In this document: one piece after another, positions 1 through 5,186 of the stretch
Position numbering within the stretch: position 1 is the stretch's first letter
Layout: each line of letters begins with the position of its first letter
From: Actinomycetes bacterium
GTDB taxonomy: Bacteria; Actinomycetota; Acidimicrobiia; Acidimicrobiales; SZUA-35
Direction of reading: 5' to 3'
NCBI GenBank assembly: GCA_024227975.1
Contig: JAAETV010000083.1
Coordinates: 1 to 5,909 of the forward strand
DNA: 5,909 nt
Program-made: the position numbers and the translations under genes
Notes under the pieces: generated by a model
The model's input: the letters and a program-made list of their open reading frames with translations, nothing else
Databases searched by the model: none
Told to the model about the DNA's origin: nothing

Positions 1-1052
1 CCCGAGCCTTGCATATAGCCGGCGCCGCCGAAGATCTGCATCGTCTCTCTGGCGCAGTATTCGAACGTGGTCGTCGCCTGGATCTTGGCCAGGGCGATCT
101 CAGCGATCACCTCGTCGCCATTGTTGACGCGCCATGCGAGCAGGTCCAGAAGGGACTGGGTGGCGAGGACGTGGCGGGCCATTTCGGCGATCTTGTGCCT
201 TATTGTTTGGTGATCGACGAGGCGCATCCCGAACGTGTGGCGCTCGCGTCCGTAGGCGATCGCCTCTTCGAGACAGAGTCGGGCCGATGTCGTGGCCAGG
301 GCGATGACATCGAGGCGTTCGAGGTTGAAGTTGTCGACGATGGTGGCGAACCCACGGTTCTCCTTGCCCAGCAGGTTGTCGGCTGGTACGGCACAGTCGT
401 CGAAGTGGAGGGTCGCAGTGTCGGAGCAGTGCCAGCCCATCTTGTCCATGGCCGTACGGGATAGGCCCGGATTGTCGGCGTCGATGACGAGGATCGAGAT
501 CCCGGCTGCGCCAGGTCCATCGCCGGTACGGACCGCAACCGTGAAGTGGTCGGCTCGCATGCCGGAGGTGATGAACACCTTGGACCCGTTCACGATGTAT
601 TGGTCCCCATCGCGGACCGCCCGGGTCGTGATGGCGGCGACATCAGAGCCGCCCGATGGCTCGGTCACGGCCAGAGCCGCGATCTTGTCACCAGCGAGAA
701 CTGGGGGCAGGACCCGTTCCTTGAGCCGGTCGGATCCTCCCTGGAGGATCGGGGGGAGGGCGATGTAGGAGGTGAGGAGGCTGGCATTGACTCCGCCCGC
801 TCCGCATCGAGCGACCTCCTGCCCGATCAGCACCCGGAGCAGAGCGTCGTCGGTGCCGAGACCTCCGTAGACCTCGGGGAACCCGACGCCGAACATCCCG
901 ATCTGGGCGGCCTTGCGGTGGAGGAGGCGCGGCAGCTGTCCATCCCGCTCCCATGCGTCGACGTTTGGGGTTATCTCGGAATCAACGAAGGCTCGCAATA
1001 CGTCACGAAACGCTTCATGGTCCTCGGAGTAGAACGGCCCGGTGCTGGTCAT
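1..1052 (-). CDS. Acyl-CoA dehydrogenase, C-terminus cut by window edge
   Basis: FAD-dependent alpha,beta-desaturation of an acyl-CoA, presumably passing electrons to electron-transfer flavoprotein. Reading from the ATG at 1052 gives 350 codons open to the left edge. The family is about 380 residues long, so some 30 C-terminal residues are missing. Visible are the N-terminal helical domain (residues about 8-125), the flavin signature AVTEPSGGSDVAA (128-140), the beta-domain stretch VNGSKVFITSG (154-164), the FAD-contact motif RHTFG (271-275) and the second signature QIFGGAGY (339-346). The segment NLERL places Glu245 where isovaleryl-CoA dehydrogenase has its catalytic base (Glu254). The usual C-terminal catalytic position lies beyond the window. 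The gene starts 19 bases after the preceding dehydrogenase stop and is the last visible gene of the run. An N-terminal motif, FVDSEITPN, is nearly identical in that neighbour. Family assignment is very secure; the substrate is unknown. Confidence 0.95.
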   Translation of the reverse strand, partial: MTSTGPFYSEDHEAFRDVLRAFVDSEITPNVDAWERDGQLPRLLHRKAAQIGMFGVGFPEVYGGLGTDDALLRVLIGQEVARCGAGGVNASLLTSYIALPPILQGGSDRLKERVLPPVLAGDKIAALAVTEPSGGSDVAAITTRAVRDGDQYIVNGSKVFITSGMRADHFTVAVRTGDGPGAAGISILVIDADNPGLSRTAMDKMGWHCSDTATLHFDDCAVPADNLLGKENRGFATIVDNFNLERLDVIALATTSARLCLEEAIAYGRERHTFGMRLVDHQTIRHKIAEMARHVLATQSLLDLLAWRVNNGDEVIAEIALAKIQATTTFEYCARETMQIFGGAGYMQGS

Positions 1053-1058
1053 TCCTCT
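1053..1058 (-). promoter_or_regulatory. Purine-rich ribosome-binding site abutting the start codon
   Basis: AGAGGA lies directly against the ATG at 1052, with essentially no spacer. This is closer than the usual 5-9 bases. No other in-frame start exists between the upstream stop (1074-1072) and this ATG, so the start stands despite the poor spacing. Initiation may rely partly on ribosomes finishing the upstream gene. Confidence 0.45.
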
Positions 1059-1071
1059 GGTCGCCGGGGGT

Positions 1072-2229
1072 TCAGGGCCGGTAGCCCTTGGTGACGGCCT
1101 CGAAGACCATCTCGCGCTGGAGCTCGTTGGCGCCCTCGCCCCACTCATTGATCTTGCAGTCGCGGTAGAAGCGCTGGGCGGGGCTGTCGAGCATGTAGCC
1201 GTTCGCTCCGTGAAGGTGCAGGCATCGCTCGCTGACCCAGGTGGCCGTCTCGGACGACACCAGCTTGGTGATGGAGGCATCGGTGTCGTACGGTTCACCC
1301 TCCGCCAGCTTGGTGGCGGTCGAATAGACCAGTTCACGGACCCCGCGGAGGCGGGCTGTCATCTCCGCCACCGTTAGTCGAACCGCTTGCTTGGCCGCCA
1401 AGGGTCCACCGAATTGCTGGCGGGTGGTCACATGGGTGACCGCGGTTTCCATGGCGGCTCGCCCCAGTCCGAGAGCAAGTGCGCCGGCGTATACCCGCCC
1501 CTGGGACAGGACCGCGAGACACTGGCGGAAGCCAGTGTCGACTTCGCCGACGAGACGGTCGGCGGGCACGATGCACTCATCGAAGTGGAGCTCGGCAATT
1601 TCGGAGGGTCGCATCCCGAGCTTGGCCATCGGTGTGCGGGTGAGGCCTTCGCTCTCTCCGTCGACGGCGAGAACGGACAAGCCTGAGAGCTGGCCCGGCT
1701 CGCCGTTGGTTCGGACGACGACGAGGATGACGTCGGCGAAGGTGGCGTTGGTGATGTACATCTTCGTACCGTTGAGCACGAAGTTGTCACCGTCGCGCTT
1801 GGCCGAGAGTCGTACCTGGGTGACGTCAGCGCCAGCATCGGGTTCGGCGTAGGCCCAGGCCCCGGTCAGTGTTCCGGCGAGCAGGGGCGGAACGAACTGC
1901 TCGATCAGCGCCGGGTTGGCAACAGCCCCGAGCCCGGCGGCGGCCAATGAGGTGTGGACATAGATGCCAAGGGCTGCTCCCGCCGAGCCGCGGGCGAGCT
2001 CTTCGAACATGATGCACCGTTCGATGGGCCCCCCACCTGATCCGCCGAGCGACTCGTCGAACCCGACACCGAGCCAACCCAGCTCGCCGAGCTGGCCGAA
2101 GAGATGCATCGGATACGAATGATCGGCGGGGTCGCGGTCCCAGGCCGTGGCGTTGGGGGTGATCTCCGACTCGACGAATCGTGCTACCTGGGAGCGGAAC
2201 TCCACCTGTTCTGGAGTGGGTTCAGACAC
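1072..2229 (-). CDS. Acyl-CoA dehydrogenase with C-terminal catalytic Glu and altered flavin signature
   Basis: A full-length, 385-residue soluble flavoprotein of the acyl-CoA dehydrogenase family, expected to desaturate an acyl-CoA at C2-C3. The start is GTG, 8 bases inside the end of the upstream hydratase gene, with GGAG 7 bases before it. Domains in order are an N-terminal helical domain (about 6-120), a beta domain (about 124-230) and a C-terminal four-helix domain (about 235-385). Glu365 in WGEGANELQR aligns with the catalytic Glu376 of medium-chain acyl-CoA dehydrogenase. The alternative, isovaleryl-type position holds Gly (LSQGRV, 241-246). RQQFG (270-274) matches the usual FAD contact. 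Oddities: the flavin signature reads AYAEPDAGADV (126-136), with Ala where the family has Ser/Thr before the Glu and before the Asp. The second signature reads HLHGANGY (338-345), with His replacing the usual Gln. Partner-dependent FAD binding is conceivable but unproven. The substrate is unknown. Confidence 0.96.
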   Translation of the reverse strand: MSEPTPEQVEFRSQVARFVESEITPNATAWDRDPADHSYPMHLFGQLGELGWLGVGFDESLGGSGGGPIERCIMFEELARGSAGAALGIYVHTSLAAAGLGAVANPALIEQFVPPLLAGTLTGAWAYAEPDAGADVTQVRLSAKRDGDNFVLNGTKMYITNATFADVILVVVRTNGEPGQLSGLSVLAVDGESEGLTRTPMAKLGMRPSEIAELHFDECIVPADRLVGEVDTGFRQCLAVLSQGRVYAGALALGLGRAAMETAVTHVTTRQQFGGPLAAKQAVRLTVAEMTARLRGVRELVYSTATKLAEGEPYDTDASITKLVSSETATWVSERCLHLHGANGYMLDSPAQRFYRDCKINEWGEGANELQREMVFEAVTKGYRP

Positions 2230-3013
2230 CGCGATACTCCGGCCGACGCTTCTCCTGGAATGCTTTCACACCTTCACGATGGTCTTCAGTCTGGATGCAG
2301 GTCACCTGAGCGAAGATCTCGAACTCGAACTCAGCGTCCATATCGACCCCGAGGGAGCGGTGGATGGCCCGCTTGGTCCAGGCGTGGGCGATCGGAGGGC
2401 CAGCGGCGAGCTGGGCTGCCAGGGCTGCTACTTGCTCGGCGTGGTCGTCGGGCGAAGTGACCCGGTGGATGAGCCCGATCTCGAGGGCTTCGGCTGCCTT
2501 GACCAGGCGGCCGGTGAACATGAGGTCCTGAGCCATCGTGAGCCCCACCATGCGGGGAAGGAACCAACCGGCCGACATATCACAACCGGCCAGCCCGATC
2601 CGGGTGAACGGAGCACCGAGGCGGATCCCTTCAGCCGCGACACGGAAGTCGCAGGCAAGGGCGAGGCCGAGACCTCCGCCGACCGTATCTCCGTGGAGTG
2701 ATGCGATGACGGGCTTGTCCATACCAACGATCTCACGAACCGGATCGAGGTAGCGCCGCACGATCGGCTCCCACTCCTGTGGGATGCGATTGACCATCTC
2801 GGCCTGGTCGGCACCGGCGCAGAATGTCTTACCGTTGCCGGCTAGCACCACCACCCGGACATCGTCGGAACGGGCGACCTCCTGGAGGGCGTCGACGAGG
2901 TGGTCGACGGTCGTATTGGCCAGTGTGTTGAGCCGGTCGGGTCGATTGAGGGTGACGGTGCCGACTCCATCGGCAATGTCAACAAGTACGTCATCGGGTG
3001 GGGTTGCGTTCAT
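2222..3013 (-). CDS. Enoyl-CoA hydratase/isomerase (crotonase) family protein
   Basis: A complete 263-residue protein, the normal length for a single-domain crotonase. It should bind an enoyl-CoA and hydrate it, move its double bond, or carry out a related reaction. The N-terminal strand motif TLNRPDRLNTL (21-31) is typical. The oxyanion-hole loops are FCAGAD (64-69, Ala68 as backbone donor) and VGGGLGLALACD (111-122, Gly113). The C-terminal tail EGVKAFQEKRRPEYRG (247-262) is also characteristic. By eye alignment with rat enoyl-CoA hydratase, Glu144 is replaced by Gly116 and Glu164 by Phe136. Asp145, in GLAGCDM, coincides with the catalytic Asp of dienoyl-CoA isomerase and PaaG. The hydratase label is therefore a family name, and isomerase activity is a real alternative. 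Its ATG overlaps the upstream stop in an ATGA (3013-3010) and its stop overlaps the next start, which indicates translational coupling. Confidence 0.95.
   Translation of the reverse strand: MNATPPDDVLVDIADGVGTVTLNRPDRLNTLANTTVDHLVDALQEVARSDDVRVVVLAGNGKTFCAGADQAEMVNRIPQEWEPIVRRYLDPVREIVGMDKPVIASLHGDTVGGGLGLALACDFRVAAEGIRLGAPFTRIGLAGCDMSAGWFLPRMVGLTMAQDLMFTGRLVKAAEALEIGLIHRVTSPDDHAEQVAALAAQLAAGPPIAHAWTKRAIHRSLGVDMDAEFEFEIFAQVTCIQTEDHREGVKAFQEKRRPEYRGV
2237..2240 (-). promoter_or_regulatory. Shine-Dalgarno core for a GTG start
   Basis: GGAG sits 7 bases before the GTG at 2229-2227, inside the last codons of the upstream hydratase gene. It supports GTG as the start of the dehydrogenase, since the next in-frame ATG is codon 41, inside the N-terminal domain. 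The two genes overlap by 8 bases (GTGTCTGA, 2229-2222). Confidence 0.6.
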
Positions 3014-4038
3014 GAGGTCTCCTTCGTGTCGGGGACGATGACTGTTCGCGCCGGTCCGAACGGTTGGGTGAAGATCGGAGCGGCCTCGCTCAAGGGCACC
3101 TCGCGCTGAACTGAGCGGGACACATCGAGACGTTCGCTGGCGATGAGGGTCAGTACGGTCTCGATCTCACTCGGCGTGGAACCAAATGAGCCCAGAACCG
3201 ACAGCTCTGAACCGATGAACATGGCCAGGGGAGGGAGTTTGGGTCGACCGGCGCCTACACCGACGACCACGAGCCGCCCCCCGGGGGCGAGGACACCGAG
3301 GCCCAACTCGACCGTCTCGGTCCGGCCGACGCATTCCACGACCAATGACGGACGGCGGGCGACACGGCGAAGGGCTCGGGCCGGGTCGTCCTCGCTTGCG
3401 GGATCGAAGGCCGCATCGGCTCCGACCTCAATGGCGGCCTCACGAGCCTCGGCCACTGGGTCCACGGCAACCACGCTGGCCGCTCCGCAGAGCCGGGCCA
3501 ACTGTACGGCGTGGAGGCCGAGACCACCGGCACCGATGATGACCACGGACTCGCCGGCCTGAAGTCCACCGACAGTGGTCAGGGCATGGAAAGGAGTGGC
3601 AATGGCGTCGGACGCAATTGAACCGATCGGAGCGCCGATCGACTCTGGGAGGGCAATGAGACACGATGTCGGTAGGGCGACGTTCTCGGCGAATCCACCC
3701 TGGCGGGCCATGCCCAACACCGCGGGACGGCGGCAACGGTTGACCCTCCCGGCTTGGCACGGTGAGCACTCTCCGCAGGAAACCTGACCGAACGATGCGA
3801 CCCGGTCTCCTGGCGTCCACCCATCGACTCCGGTCCCCAGGGCGGTGATGGTGCCGGCGATCTCATGGCCGGGCACGGTCCCCGGCGCCACTCCGAGCTC
3901 ACCGGCCACGATATGGCGGTCGGTGCCGCACACACCGGCTGCGTCGACCGAGATCAGGACCTCACCCGGGCCGGGCTCGGGGTCAGCGATCTCATCCAGG
4001 GCAATCTGACCCGGCCCTTGGTAGACGAGGGCTTTCAT
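3010..4038 (-). CDS. Zinc-dependent medium-chain alcohol dehydrogenase
   Basis: A 342-residue NAD(P)-dependent medium-chain dehydrogenase/reductase, oxidising an alcohol to a ketone or aldehyde or the reverse. The GroES-like N-terminal domain (about 1-150) carries candidate catalytic zinc ligands Cys37 (GVCGTD), His58 and Glu59 (GHEIAG), and probably Asp144. It also has the full structural-zinc set Cys88, Cys91, Cys94 and Cys102. The Rossmann domain (about 155-290) has GAGGLG (169-174), and Asp193 at the end of the second strand favours NAD over NADP. The start chosen is the ATG at 4038, overlapping the upstream stop as ATGA. The frame stays open upstream to 4152, but that extension reads as low-complexity Pro/Arg-rich sequence lying wholly over the neighbour's conserved C-terminus. 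Lying between acyl-CoA dehydrogenase and hydratase genes, it may supply the hydroxyl-oxidation step in place of a classical 3-hydroxyacyl-CoA dehydrogenase. That role is inferred from context alone. No strong ribosome-binding site precedes it. Confidence 0.95.
   Translation of the reverse strand: MKALVYQGPGQIALDEIADPEPGPGEVLISVDAAGVCGTDRHIVAGELGVAPGTVPGHEIAGTITALGTGVDGWTPGDRVASFGQVSCGECSPCQAGRVNRCRRPAVLGMARQGGFAENVALPTSCLIALPESIGAPIGSIASDAIATPFHALTTVGGLQAGESVVIIGAGGLGLHAVQLARLCGAASVVAVDPVAEAREAAIEVGADAAFDPASEDDPARALRRVARRPSLVVECVGRTETVELGLGVLAPGGRLVVVGVGAGRPKLPPLAMFIGSELSVLGSFGSTPSEIETVLTLIASERLDVSRSVQREVPLSEAAPIFTQPFGPARTVIVPDTKETS
3019..3024 (-). promoter_or_regulatory. Strong Shine-Dalgarno for the second hydratase-family gene
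   Basis: AAGGAG lies 5 bases before the ATG at 3013, within the last codons of the alcohol dehydrogenase gene. It is the best ribosome-binding site seen in the window and fixes this start, even though the genes overlap by 4 bases. It suggests that the hydratase can be initiated strongly in its own right. Confidence 0.7.
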
Positions 4039-5186
4039 CGCAGCCCCATGTGGTGGGCGATGATATTGCGTTGGATCTGGCTGGTGCCCCCACCTAGTTC
4101 GCAGCCGCGGACCTCGATATTGCGGCGTAGGAAATGGGAGTCGCGTTCCCAACCTGCGGCCCCGGCCACCTGTAGGGCGGCACTGGTGGCACGGGCGGCG
4201 ACATTATTGGCCAGCATCTTCGCCATGGATGCCTCCATTGGACACGGCCCTTCCACATCGCGCTTCCTGGCTGCGGCATAGACGAGCAGCCTTGCCGCCG
4301 CCACCTCGGCCTGGGCCTCAGCCAGGGGGTGTGATACTGCTTGGAACCTCGAGATCGGTCCCCCGTACTGTTCGCGGGAACGAGCGTATTCCACCCCGTC
4401 GTCGATCGCGGCCTGGGCGATCCCGATGGTCTGGGCTGCATTGGCCAGGCGTTCGGGGTCCATGAGCTTGGACAGGTTGAGCCAGCCGTCGTTGACCTCG
4501 CCCAGGATGGCGTCGTCGCCGACGATGACATCGTCGTAGTGGACGTTGTTGACCATCAGGGCCTTCATGCCCGGGAACTTGCGTTGTTGAAAGCTGAGCC
4601 CCGGGGATGGGTTGTCGACGAGGAACAGGGTGATGCCATTGCGGCGGGGCTGGTCAGAGTAGGTGGCGGTACGGGCCGCGGTGATGATCACTTCGGCTCG
4701 CTCGGCTCCCGAGATCGGCCCCTTCACACCATTGATCCGCCAACCCCCGTCCACCTGTTCGGCCGTGGCTTCCATGCCGGCGAAGTCGGATCCGGCACCA
4801 GGCTCGGACATCGAAAGGGCGAAGCGCTTCTCGCCGGCCACGATGGCGGGCAGGTACCGGTCGGCCTGCTCCTTCGACCCACAGATGTGAAGGGCGTGGG
4901 AGCCGAAGATGGTGCCGGTGATGTAGAGGGTCGACATGGCGACCGACGTCTTGCCGACCTCTTCCACGAAGACGCACAGGTCGAGTACTGACCCGTCACT
5001 ACCGCCCTGCTCGGTGGGAACCGGGATTCCCGTCCATCCCCGTTCTGCACACTGGCGGTAGAACTCGTCGGGGTATTCCTCGTCGAGCTCCATCTGGAGG
5101 ATCCGATCGGGCGGGTAGTTCTCGTCGAGGAAGGCTCGCACTTCGGCCCTCATCTCGAGCTGTTCGGGTGATAGGTAGACGTCCAT
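4035..5186 (-). CDS. Acyl-CoA dehydrogenase with Gly at the usual catalytic Glu position
   Basis: A complete 383-residue acyl-CoA dehydrogenase, expected to be a soluble FAD enzyme feeding electron-transfer flavoprotein. The N-terminal helical domain covers about 5-120. The flavin signature SMSEPGAGSDFAG (125-137) is canonical. REQYG (271-275) and QVAGAAGW (339-346) match the FAD-contact and second signatures. The C-terminal motif LGGGTSQIQRN (364-374) has Gly366 where medium-chain acyl-CoA dehydrogenase has its base. DPERL (243-247) instead places Glu245 at the isovaleryl-CoA dehydrogenase position, so activity is expected from there. The beta-domain motif reads VKGPISG (154-160), with Pro157 in place of the usual aromatic residue that lies near the flavin. 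The ATG shares one base with the upstream stop (TGATG), preceded by GAGGAG. The gene order hydratase then dehydrogenase recurs further down the operon. The substrate cannot be read from sequence; bulky or branched acyl-CoAs are plausible. Confidence 0.96.
   Translation of the reverse strand: MDVYLSPEQLEMRAEVRAFLDENYPPDRILQMELDEEYPDEFYRQCAERGWTGIPVPTEQGGSDGSVLDLCVFVEEVGKTSVAMSTLYITGTIFGSHALHICGSKEQADRYLPAIVAGEKRFALSMSEPGAGSDFAGMEATAEQVDGGWRINGVKGPISGAERAEVIITAARTATYSDQPRRNGITLFLVDNPSPGLSFQQRKFPGMKALMVNNVHYDDVIVGDDAILGEVNDGWLNLSKLMDPERLANAAQTIGIAQAAIDDGVEYARSREQYGGPISRFQAVSHPLAEAQAEVAAARLLVYAAARKRDVEGPCPMEASMAKMLANNVAARATSAALQVAGAAGWERDSHFLRRNIEVRGCELGGGTSQIQRNIIAHHMGLR

Noticed and set aside
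9..464. A 151-codon plus-strand open frame near the left edge
   Set aside because: The minus strand here encodes the conserved C-terminal half of an acyl-CoA dehydrogenase, which explains the sequence fully.
546..1094. A 182-codon plus-strand open frame
   Set aside because: It is antisense to the acyl-CoA dehydrogenase read from 1052 leftwards, which has all expected motifs. No domain and no convincing initiation signal were seen.
2147..2701. A 184-codon plus-strand open frame
   Set aside because: It covers the complement of the second crotonase gene and its junction with the next gene. No family resemblance was seen.
2222..3013. 4-chlorobenzoyl-CoA dehalogenase identity, suggested by GGGLG and the matching Asp145
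   Set aside because: The dehalogenase's Trp137 position is Thr137 here, and the rest of the active-site loop differs. The shared Asp is also found in isomerase-type crotonases.
4039..4152. A 38-residue N-terminal extension of the alcohol dehydrogenase
   Set aside because: It would overlap the conserved C-terminus of the upstream dehydrogenase. It reads as Pro/Arg-rich shadow sequence, and the family normally starts at the MKALVY motif encoded from 4038.
4341..4991. A 216-codon open frame on the plus strand opposite an acyl-CoA dehydrogenase gene
   Set aside because: It lies entirely antisense to a gene with clear family motifs. Its translation shows no recognisable domain and is the kind of open frame that GC-rich coding DNA produces by codon bias.
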